Part shown: positions 50,715 to 62,625 of the stretch, piece by piece
How positions within the stretch are numbered: position 1 is the first letter of the stretch
How the letters are laid out: the number at the start of each line of letters is the position of its first letter
Assembly (NCBI GenBank): GCA_040954595.2
Contig: CM082589.2
Coordinates: 10,106,001-10,170,000, forward strand
Length of the DNA stretch: 64,000 bases
Reading direction: 5' to 3'
From: Balanoglossus misakiensis
Lineage: Eukaryota > Hemichordata
Notes under the pieces: model-generated
Databases searched by the model: none
The model's input: the letters and a program-made list of their open reading frames with translations, nothing else
Told to the model about the DNA's origin: nothing
Made by a program: the position numbers and the translations under genes

Positions 50715-53700
50715 TGTTCTGCGCATCACAACAGAATTTTGTAAACAAACGAGGCTGTGTTTGGTAGCAACCATGGACATTTTAGAACTATCTCTCGATC
50801 TACAGAGTCTATAGTGGAAAACTTTCTTATGCACATAGGCCTATCTATGTGTTCTGCGCCTCACAACAGAATTCGGTAAATAAACGAGGCTGTTTGGAAG
50901 CAACCATGGAAATTTTACAACTATCCGTCGATCTACGGAGTCTGGTGGAAAACTTTCTTATGCGCATAGGCCTATTACGTGTTCTGCGTCTCACAACAGA
51001 ATTCGGTAAATAAACGAGGCTGTTTGGAAGCAACCATGGAAATTTTAGAACTATCTCTCGATCTACAGAGTCTAGTGGAAAACGTTCTTATGCGCATAGG
51101 CCTATATATGTGTTCTGCGCATCACAACAGAATTCGTAAACAAACGAGGTTGTTTGGAAGCAACCATGGAAATTTTACAACTATCCGTCGATCTACAGAG
51201 TCTAGTGGAAAAATGTCTTATGCGCATTGGCCTATCATGTGTTCTGCGCCTCACAACAGAAATCAGTAAATAAACGAGGCTGTTTGGAAGCAACCATGGA
51301 AATTTTACAACTATCCGTCGATCTACAGAGTCTAGTGGAAACGTTCTTATGCGCATAGGCCTATATATGTGTTCTGCGCATCACAACAGAATTTTGTAAA
51401 CAAACGAGGCTGTGTTTGGTAGCAACCATGGACATTTTAGAACTATCTCTCGATCTACAGAGTCTATAGTGGAAAACTTTCTTATGCACATATGCCTATC
51501 TATGTGTTCTGCGCCTCACAACAGAATTCGGTAAATAAACGAGGCTGTTTGGAAGCAACCATGGAAATTTTACAACTATCCGTCGATCTACAGAGTCTAG
51601 TGGAAAACGTTATTATGCGCATAGGCCTATATATGTGTTCTGCGCATCACAACAGAATTTTGTAAACAAACGAGGCTGTGTTTGGAAGCAACCATGGACA
51701 TTTTAGAACTATCTCTCGATCTACAGAGTCTATAGTGGAAAACTTTCTTATGCACATAGGCCTATCTATGTGTTCTGTGCCTTACAACAGAATTCGGTAA
51801 ATAAACGAGGCTGTTTGGAAGCAACCATGGAAATTTTACAACTATCCGTCGATCTACAGAGTCTAGTGGAAAACGTTATTATGCGCATAGGCCTATATAT
51901 GTGTTCTGCGCGTCACAACAGAATTTTGTAAACAAACGAGGCTGTGTTTGGAAGCAACCATGGACATTTTAGAACTATCTCTCGATCTACAGAGTCTATA
52001 GTGGAAAACTTTCTTATGCACATATGCCTATCTATGTGTTCTGCGCCTCAAAACAGAATTCCGTAAATAAACGAGGCTGTTTGGAAGCAAACATGGAAAT
52101 TTTAGAACTATCTCTCGATCTACAGAGTATAGTGGAAAACGTTCATATGCGCATAGGCCTATCTATGTGTTCTGCGCATCACAACAGAATTTTGTAAACA
52201 AACCAGGCTTTGTTTGGAAGCAACCATGGACATTTTAGAACTATTCGTCGATCTACGGAGTCTAGTGGAAAACTTTCTTATGCGCATAGGCATATGTATG
52301 TGTTCTACGCATCACAACAGAATTCGGTAAATAAACGAGGCTGTTTGGAAACAACCATGGAAATTTTAGAACTATCCGTTGATCTAAAGTTGAAAAGTTT
52401 TTTATGCGCATAGGCCTATCTATGTGTTCTGCGCCTCACAACAGAAATCGGTAAATAAACGAGGCTGTTTGGAAGCAACCATGGAAATTTTACAACTATC
52501 TCTCGATCTACAGAGTCTATAGTGGAAAACTTTCTTATTCACATATGCCTATCTATGTGTTCTGCGCCTCAAAACAGAATTCCGCAAATAAACGAGGCTG
52601 TTTGGAAGCAAACATGGAAGTTTTAGAACTATCTCTCGATCTACAGTGTATGGTGGAAAACGTTCATATGCGCATAGGCCTATCTATGTGTTCTGCGCAT
52701 CACAACAGAATTTTGTAAACAAACGAGGCTGTGTTTGGTAGCAACCATGGACATTTTAGAACTATCTCTCGATCTACAGAGTCTATACTGGAAAACTTTC
52801 TTATGCACATATGCCTATCTATGTGTTCTGCGCCTCACAACAGAATTCGGTAAATAAACGAGGCTGTTTGGAAGCAACCATGGAAATTTTACAACTATCC
52901 GTCGATCTACGGAGTCTGGTGGAAAACTTTCTTATGCGCATAGCCCTATATATGTGTTCTGCGCATCACAACAGAATTTTGTAAACAAACGAGGCTGTGT
53001 TTGGTAGCAACCATGGACATTTTAGAACTATCTCTCGATCTACAGAGTCTATAGTGGAAAACTTTCTTATGCACATAGGCCTATCTATGTGTTCTGCGCC
53101 TCACAACAGAATTCGGTAAATAAACGAGGCTGTTTGGAAGCAACCATGGAAATTTTACAACTATCCGTCGATCTACGGAGTCTGGTGGAAAACTTTCTTA
53201 TGCGCATAGGCCTATTACGTGTTCTGCGTCTCACAACAGAATTCGGTAAATAAACGAGGCTGTTTGGAAGCAACCATGGAAATTTTAGAACTATCTCTCG
53301 ATCTACAGAGTCTAGTGGAAAACGTTCTTATGCGCATAGGCCTATATATGTGTTCTGCGCATCACAACAGAATTCGTAAACAAACGAGGTTGTTTGGAAG
53401 CAACCATGGAAATTTTACAACTATCCGTCGATCTACAGAGTCTAGTGGAAAAATGTCTTATGCGCATTGGCCTATCATGTGTTCTGCGCCTCACAACAGA
53501 AATCAGTAAATAAACGAGGCTGTTTGGAAGCAACCATGGAAATTTTACAACTATCCGTCGATCTACAGAGTCTAGTGGAAACGTTCTTATGCGCATAGGC
53601 CTATATATGTGTTCTGCGCATCACAACAGAATTTTGTAAACAAACGAGGCTGTGTTTGGTAGCAACCATGGACATTTTAGAACTATCTCTCGATCTACAG

Positions 53701-55215
53701 AGTCTATAGTGGAAAACTTTCTTATGCACATATGCCTATCTATGTGTTCTGCGCCTCACAACAGAATTCGGTAAATAAACGAGGCTGTTTGGAAGCAACC
53801 ATGGAAATTTTACAACTATCCGTCGATCTACAGAGTCTAGTGGAAAACGTTATTATGCGCATAGGCCTATATATGTGTTCTGCGCATCACAACAGAATTT
53901 TGTAAACAAACGAGGCTGTGTTTGGAAGCAACCATGGACATTTTAGAACTATCTCTCGATCTACAGAGTCTATAGTGGAAAACTTTCTTATGCACATAGG
54001 CCTATCTATGTGTTCTGTGCCTTACAACAGAATTCGGTAAATAAACGAGGCTGTTTGGAAGCAACCATGGAAATTTTACAACTATCCGTCGATCTACAGA
54101 GTCTAGTGGAAAACGTTATTATGCGCATAGGCCTATATATGTGTTCTGCGCATCACAACAGAATTTTGTAAACAAACGAGGCTGTGTTTGGAAGCAACCA
54201 TGGACATTTTAGAACTATCTCTCGATCTACAGAGTCTATAGTGGAAAACTTTCTTATGCACATATGCCTATCTATGTGTTCTGCGCCTCAAAACAGAATT
54301 CCGTAAATAAACGAGGCTGTTTGGAAGCAAACATGGAAATTTTAGAACTATCTCTCGATCTACAGAGTATAGTGGAAAACGTTCATATGCGCATAGGCCT
54401 ATCTATGTGTTCTGCGCATCACAACAGAATTTTGTAAACAAACCAGGCTTTGTTTGGAAGCAACCATGGACATTTTAGAACTATTCGTCGATCTACGGAG
54501 TCTAGTGGAAAACTTTCTTATGCGCATAGGCATATGTATGTGTTCTACGCATCACAACAGAATTCGGTAAATAAACGAGGCTGTTTGGAAACAACCATGG
54601 AAATTTTAGAACTATCCGTTGATCTAAAGTTGAAAAGTTTTTTATGCGCATAGGCCTATCTATGTGTTCTGCGCCTCACAACAGAAATCGGTAAATAAAC
54701 GAGGCTGTTTGGAAGCAACCATGGAAATTTTACAACTATCTCTCGATCTACAGAGTCTATAGTGGAAAACTTTCTTATTCACATATGCCTATCTATGTGT
54801 TCTGCGCCTCAAAACAGAATTCCGCAAATAAACGAGGCTGTTTGGAAGCAAACATGGAAGTTTTAGAACTATCTCTCGATCTACAGTGTATGGTGGAAAA
54901 CGTTCATATGCGCATAGGCCTATCTATGTGTTCTGCGCATCACAACAGAATTTTGTAAACAAACGAGGCTGTGTTTGGTAGCAACCATGGACATTTTAGA
55001 ACTATCTCTCGATCTACAGAGTCTATAGTGGAAAACTTTCTTATGCACATATGCCTATCTATGTGTTCTGCGCCTCACAACAGAATTCGGTAAATAAACG
55101 AGGCTGTTTGGAAGCAACCATGGAAATTTTACAACTATCCGTCGATCTACGGAGTCTGGTGGAAAACTTTCTTATGCGCATAGCCCTATATATGTGTTCT
55201 GCGCATCACAACAGA
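50715..55215. repeat. Higher-order repeat, 2,240 bp (17 monomers) x 2
   Basis: The truncated monomer at 52378 and 54618, and attacgtgttctgcgtctc at 50973 and 53213, are 2,240 bp apart. Copies diverge at about 55215 (cagaattcgtaaac versus cagaattttgtaaac). Confidence 0.85.
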
Positions 55216-58200
55216 ATTCGTAAACAAACGAGGTTGTTTGGAAGCAACCATGGAAATTTTACAACTATCCGTCGATCTACAGAGTCTAGTGGAAAAATGT
55301 CTTATGCGCATTGGCCTATCATGTGTTCTGCGCCTCACAACAGAAATCAGTAAATAAACGAGGCTGTTTGGAAGCAACCATGGAAATTTTACAACTATCA
55401 GTCCATCTACAGAGTCTGGTGGAAAACTTTCTTATGCGCATAGGCCTATAACGTGTTCTGCGCCTAACAACAGAATTCGGTAAATAAACGAGGCTGTTTG
55501 GAAGCAACCATGGAAATTTTACAAAAATCCGTCGATCTATAGAGTCTGGTGGAAAACTTTCTTATGCGCATAGGCCTATAACGTGTTCTGCGCCTAACAA
55601 CAGAATTCGGTAAATAAACGAGGCTGTTTGGAAGCAACCATGGAAATTTTACAACTATCCGTCGATCTACAGAGTCTAGTGGAAAACGTTATAATGCGCA
55701 TAGGCCTATCTATGTGTTATGCGCATCACAACAGAAATCGGTAAATAAACGAGGCTGTATTTGGAAGCAACCATGAACATTTTACAACTATCCGTCGATC
55801 TACAGAGTCTAGTGGAAAACGTTCTTATGCGCATAGGCCTATATATGTGTTCTGCGCATCACAACAGAATTCGGTAAACAAACGAGGTTGTTTGGAAGCA
55901 ACCATGGAAATTTTACAACTATCCGTCGATCTACAGAGTCTAGTGGAAAAATGTCGTATGCGCATAGGCCTATCATGTGTTCTGCGCCTCAAAACAGAAT
56001 TCCGTAAATAAACAAGGCTGTTTGCAAGCAAACATGGAAATTTTACAGCTATCCGTCGATCTACAGAGTCTAGTGGAAAACGTTCTTTTGCGCATAGGCC
56101 TATATATATGTTATGCGCATCACAACAGAAATCGGTAAATAAACGAGGCTGTATTTGGAAGCAACCATGGACATTTTACAACTATCCGTCGATCTACAGA
56201 GTCCTGTGGAAAACTTTCTAATGCGCATAGGCCTATTACGTGTTCTGCGCCTCACAACAGAATTCCGTAAATAAACGAGGCTGTTTGGAAGCAACCATGG
56301 AAATTTTACAACTATCCGTCGATCTACGGAGTCTGGTGGAAAACTTTCTTATGCGCATAGGCCTATTACGTGTTCTGCGTCTCACAACAGAATTCGGTAA
56401 ATAAACGAGGCTGTTTGGAAGCAACCATGGAAATTTTAGAACTATCTCTCGATCTACAGAGTCTAGTGGAAAACGTTCTTATGCGCATAGGCCTATATAT
56501 GTGTTCTGCGCATCACAACAGAATTCGTAAACAAACGAGGTTGTTTGGAAGCAACCATGGAAATTTTACAACTATCCGTCGATCTACAGAGTCTAGTGGA
56601 AAAATGTCTTATGCGCATTGGCCTATCATGTGTTCTGCGCCTCACAACAGAAATCAGTAAATAAACGAGGCTGTTTGGAAGCAACCATGGAAATTTTACA
56701 ACTATCCGTCGATCTACAGAGTCTAGTGGAAACGTTCTTATGCGCATAGGCCTATATATGTGTTCTGCGCATCACAACAGAATTTTGTAAACAAACGAGG
56801 CTGTGTTTGGTAGCAACCATGGACATTTTAGAACTATCTCTCGATCTACAGAGTCTATAGTGGAAAACTTTCTTATGCACATATGCCTATCTATGTGTTC
56901 TGCGCCTCACAACAGAATTCGGTAAATAAACGAGGCTGTTTGGAAGCAACCATGGAAATTTTACAACTATCCGTCGATCTACAGAGTCTAGTGGAAAACG
57001 TTATTATGCGCATAGGCCTATATATGTGTTCTGCGCATCACAACAGAATTTTGTAAACAAACGAGGCTGTGTTTGGAAGCAACCATGGACATTTTAGAAC
57101 TATCTCTCGATCTACAGAGTCTATAGTGGAAAACTTTCTTATGCACATAGGCTAACTATGTGTTCTGTGCCTTACAACAGAATTCGGTAAATAAACGAGG
57201 CTGTTTGGAAGCAACCATGGAAATTTTACAACTATCCGTCGATCTACAGAGTCTAGTGGAAAACGTTATTATGCGCATAGGCCTATATATGTGTTATGCG
57301 CATCACAACAGAATTTTGTAAACAAACGAGGCTGTGTTTGGAAGCAACCATGGTCATTTTAGAACTATCTCTCGATCTACAGAGTCTATAGTGGAAAACT
57401 TTCTTATGCACATATGCCTATCTATGTGTTCTGCGCCTCAAAACAGAATTCCGTAAATAAACGAGGCTGTTTGGAAGCAAACATGGAAATTTTAGAACTA
57501 TCTCTCGATCTACAGAGTATAGTGGAAAACGTTCATATGCGCATAGGCCTATCTATGTGTTCTGCGCATCACAACAGAATTTTGTAAACAAACCAGGCTT
57601 TGTTTGGAAGCAACCATGGACATTTTAGAACTATTCGTCGATCTACGGAGTCTAGTGGAAAACTTTCTTATGCGCATAGGCATATGTATGTGTTCTACGC
57701 ATCACAACAGAATTCGGTAAATAAACGAGGCTGTTTGGAAACAACCATGGAAATTTTAGAACTATCCGTTGATCTAAAGTTGAAAAGTTTTTTATGCGCA
57801 TAGGCCTATCTATGTGTTCTGCGCCTCACAACAGAAATCGGTAAATAAACGAGGCTGTTTGGAAGCAACCATGGAAATTTTACAACTATCTCTCGATCTA
57901 CAGAGTCTATAGTGGAAAACTTTCTTATTCACATATGCCTATCTATGTGTTCTGCGCCTCAAAACAGAATTCCGCAAATAAACGAGGCTGTTTGGAAGCA
58001 AACATGGAAGTTTTAGAACTATCTCTCGATCTACAGTGTATGGTGGAAAACGTTCATATGCGCATAGGCCTATCTATGTGTTCTGCGCATCACAACAGAA
58101 TTTTGTAAACAAACGAGGCTGTGTTTGGTAGCAACCATGGACATTTTAGAACTATCTCTCGATCTACAGAGTCTATAGTGGAAAACTTTCTTATGCACAT

Positions 58201-59430
58201 ATGCCTATCTATGTGTTCTGCGCCTCACAACAGAATTCGGTAAATAAACGAGGCTGTTTGGAAGCAACCATGGAAATTTTACAACTATCCGTCGATCTAC
58301 GGAGTCTGGTGGAAAACTTTCTTATGCGCATAGCCCTATATATGTGTTCTGCGCATCACAACAGAATTCGTAAACAAACGAGGTTGTTTGGAAGCAACCA
58401 TGGAAATTTTACAACTATCCGTCGATCTACAGAGTCTAGTGGAAAAATGTCTTATGCGCATTGGCCTATCATGTGTTCTGCGCCTCACAACAGAAATCAG
58501 TAAATAAACGAGGCTGTTTGGAAGCAACCATGGAAATTTTACAACTATCAGTCCATCTACAGAGTCTGGTGGAAAACTTTCTTATGCGCATAGGCCTATA
58601 ACGTGTTCTGCGCCTAACAACAGAATTCGGTAAATAAACGAGGCTGTTTGGAAGCAACCATGGAAATTTTACAAAAATCCGTCGATCTACAGAGTCTGGT
58701 GGAAAACTTTCTTATGCGCATAGGCCTATAACGTGTTCTGCGCCTAACAACAGAATTCGGTAAATAAACGAGGCTGTTTGGAAGCAACCATGGAAATTTT
58801 ACAACTATCCGTCGATCTACAGAGTCTAGTGGAAAACGTTATAATGCGCATAGGCCTATCTATGTGTTATGCGCATCACAACAGAAATCGGTAAATAAAC
58901 GAGGCTGTATTTGGAAGCAACCATGAACATTTTACAACTATCCGTCGATCTACAGAGTCTAGTGGAAAACGTTCTTATGCGCATAGGCCTATATATGTGT
59001 TCTGCGCATCACAACAGAATTCGGTAAACAAACGAGGTTGTTTGGAAGCAACCATGGAAATTTTACAACTATCCGTCGATCTACAGAGTCTAGTGGAAAA
59101 ATGTCGTATGCGCATAGGCCTATCATGTGTTCTGCGCCTCAAAACAGAATTCAGTAAATAAACAAGGCTGTTTGCAAGCAAACATGGAAATTTTACAGCT
59201 ATCCGTCGATCTACAGAGTCTAGTGGAAAACGTTCTTTTGCGCATAGGCCTATATATATGTTATGCGCATCACAACAGAAATCGGTAAATAAACGAGGCT
59301 GTATTTGGAAGCAACCATGGACATTTTACAACTATCCGTCGATCTACAGAGTCCTGTGGAAAACTTTCTAATGCGCATAGGCCTATTACGTGTTCTGCGC
59401 CTCACAACAGAATTCCGTAAATAAACGAGG
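53120..59430. repeat. Higher-order repeat, 3,150 bp (24 monomers) x 2
   Basis: The truncated monomer at 54618 and 57768 and the cgcatagccctat junction at 55178 and 58328 recur at 3,150 bp. The duplicated unit overlaps both the 2,240-bp block before it and the 2,368-bp block after it, so duplications are stacked. Confidence 0.85.
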
Positions 59431-62400
59431 CTGTTTGGAAGCAAACATGGAAATTTTACAGCTATCCGTCGATCTACAGAGTCTAGTGGAAAACGTTCTT
59501 TTGCGCATAGGCCTATATATGTGTTATGCGCATCACAACAGAAATCGGTAAATAAACGAGGCTGTATTTGGAAGCAACCGTGGACATTTTACATCTATCC
59601 GTCGATCTACAGAGTCTTGTGGAAAACTTTCTAATGCGCATAGGTCTATTACGTGTTCTGCGCCTCACAACAGAATTCGGTAAATAAACGAGGCTGTTTG
59701 GAAGCAACCATGGAAATTTTAGAACTATCCGTCGATCTACAGAGTCTAGTGGAAAAATGTCTTATGCGCATAGGCCTATCATGTGTTCTGCGCCTCACAA
59801 CAGAAATCGGTAAATAAACGAGGCAGTTTGGAAGCAACCATGGAAATTTTACAGCTATCCGTCGATCTACAGAGTCTAGTGGAAAACGTTCTTATGCGCA
59901 TAGGCCTATATATGTGTTCTGCGCATCACAACAGAATTTTGTAAACAAACGAGGCTGTGTTTGGAAGCAACCATGGAAATTTTAGAACTATCTCTCGATC
60001 TACAGAGTCTATAGTGGAAAACTTTCTTATGCACATATGCCTATCTATGTGTTCTGCGCCTCAAAACAGAATTCCGTAAATAAACGAGGCTGTTTGGAAG
60101 CAAACATGGAAATTTTAGAACTATCTCTCGATCTACAGAGTATAGTGGGAAACGTTCATATGCGCATAGGCCTATATATGTGTTCTGCGCATCACAACAG
60201 AATTTTGTAAACAAACGAGGCTTTGTTTGGAAGCAACCATGGACATTTTAGAACTATCTCTCGATCTACAGAGTCTATAGTGGAAAACTTTCTTATTCAC
60301 ATATGCCTATCTATGTGTTCTGCGCCTCAAAACAGAATTCCGCAAATAAACGAGGCTGTTTGGAAGCAAACATGGAAGTTTTAGAACTATCTCTCGATCT
60401 ACAGTGTATGGTGGAAAACGTTCATATGCGCATAGGCCTATCTATGTGTTCTGCGCATCACAACAGAATTTTGTAAACAAACGAGGCTGTGTTTGGTAGC
60501 AACCATGGACATTTTAGAACTATCTCTCGATCTACAGAGTCTATAGTGGAAAACTTTCTTATGCACATATGCCTATCTATGTGTTCTGCGCCTCACAACA
60601 GAATTCGGTAAATAAACGAGGCTGTTTGGAAGCAACCATGGAAATTTTACAACTATCCGTCGATCTACGGAGTCTGGTGGAAAACTTTCTTATGCGCATA
60701 GCCCTATATATGTGTTCTGCGCATCACAACAGAATTCGTAAACAAACGAGGTTGTTTGGAAGCAACCATGGAAATTTTACAACTATCCGTCGATCTACAG
60801 AGTCTAGTGGAAAAATGTCTTATGCGCATTGGCCTATCATGTGTTCTGCGCCTCACAACAGAAATCAGTAAATAAACGAGGCTGTTTGGAAGCAACCATG
60901 GAAATTTTACAACTATCAGTCCATCTACAGAGTCTGGTGGAAAACTTTCTTATGCGCATAGGCCTATAACGTGTTCTGCGCCTAACAACAGAATTCGGTA
61001 AATAAACGAGGCTGTTTGGAAGCAACCATGGAAATTTTACAAAAATCCGTCGATCTACAGAGTCTGGTGGAAAACTTTCTTATGCGCATAGGCCTATAAC
61101 GTGTTCTGCGCCTAACAACAGAATTCGGTAAATAAACGAGGCTGTTTGGAAGCAACCATGGAAATTTTACAACTATCCGTCGATCTACAGAGTCTAGTGG
61201 AAAACGTTATAATGCGCATAGGCCTATCTATGTGTTATGCGCATCACAACAGAAATCGGTAAATAAACGAGGCTGTATTTGGAAGCAACCATGAACATTT
61301 TACAACTATCCGTCGATCTACAGAGTCTAGTGGAAAACGTTCTTATGCGCATAGGCCTATATATGTGTTCTGCGCATCACAACAGAATTCGGTAAACAAA
61401 CGAGGTTGTTTGGAAGCAACCATGGAAATTTTACAACTATCCGTCGATCTACAGAGTCTAGTGGAAAAATGTCGTATGCGCATAGGCCTATCATGTGTTC
61501 TGCGCCTCAAAACAGAATTCCGTAAATAAACAAGGCTGTTTGCAAGCAAACATGGAAATTTTACAGCTATCCGTCGATCTACAGAGTCTAGTGGAAAACG
61601 TTCTTTTGCGCATAGGCCTATATATATGTTATGCGCATCACAACAGAAATCGGTAAATAAACGAGGCTGTATTTGGAAGCAACCATGGACATTTTACAAC
61701 TATCCGTCGATCTACAGAGTCCTGTGGAAAACTTTCTAATGCGCATAGGCCTATTACGTGTTCTGCGCCTCACAACAGAATTCCGTAAATAAACGAGGCT
61801 GTTTGGAAGCAAACATGGAAATTTTACAGCTATCCGTCGATCTACAGAGTCTAGTGGAAAACGTTCTTTTGCGCATAGGCCTATATATGTGTTATGCGCA
61901 TCACAACAGAAATCGGTAAATAAACGAGGCTGTATTTGGAAGCAACCGTGGACATTTTACATCTATCCGTCGATCTACAGAGTCTTGTGGAAAACTTTCT
62001 AATGCGCATAGGTCTATTACGTGTTCTGCGCCTCACAACAGAATTCGGTAAATAAACGAGGCTGTTTGGAAGCAACCATGGAAATTTTAGAACTATCCGT
62101 CGATCTACAGAGTCTAGTGGAAAAATGTCTTATGCGCATAGGCCTATCATGTGTTCTGCGCCTCACAACAGAAATCGGTAAATAAACGAGGCAGTTTGGA
62201 AGCAACCATGGAAATTTTACAGCTATCCGTCGATCTACAGAGTCTAGTGGAAAACGTTCTTATGCGCATAGGCCTATATATGTGTTCTGCGCATCACAAC
62301 AGAATTTTGTAAACAAACGAGGCTGTGTTTGGAAGCAACCATGGAAATTTTAGAACTATCTCTCGATCTACAGAGTCTATAGTGGAAAACTTTCTTATGC

Positions 62401-62625
62401 ACATATGCCTATCTATGTGTTCTGCGCCTCAAAACAGAATTCCGTAAATAAACGAGGCTGTTTGGAAGCAAACATGGAAATTTTAGAACTATCTCTCGAT
62501 CTACAGAGTATAGTGGGAAACGTTCATATGCGCATAGGCCTATATATGTGTTCTGCGCATCACAACAGAATTTTGTAAACAAACGAGGCTTTGTTTGGAA
62601 GCAACCATGGACATTTTAGAACTAT
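57890..62625. repeat. Higher-order repeat, 2,368 bp (18 monomers) x 2
   Basis: Copy 1 57890-60257, copy 2 60258-62625. Shared private variants are caaaaatccgtcg (58673/61041), gcaagcaaacatgg and aacaaggctg (59161/61529), gtcctgtgg (59353/61721) and caaccgtggacattttacatc (59576/61944). Copies look nearly identical. Confidence 0.9.
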
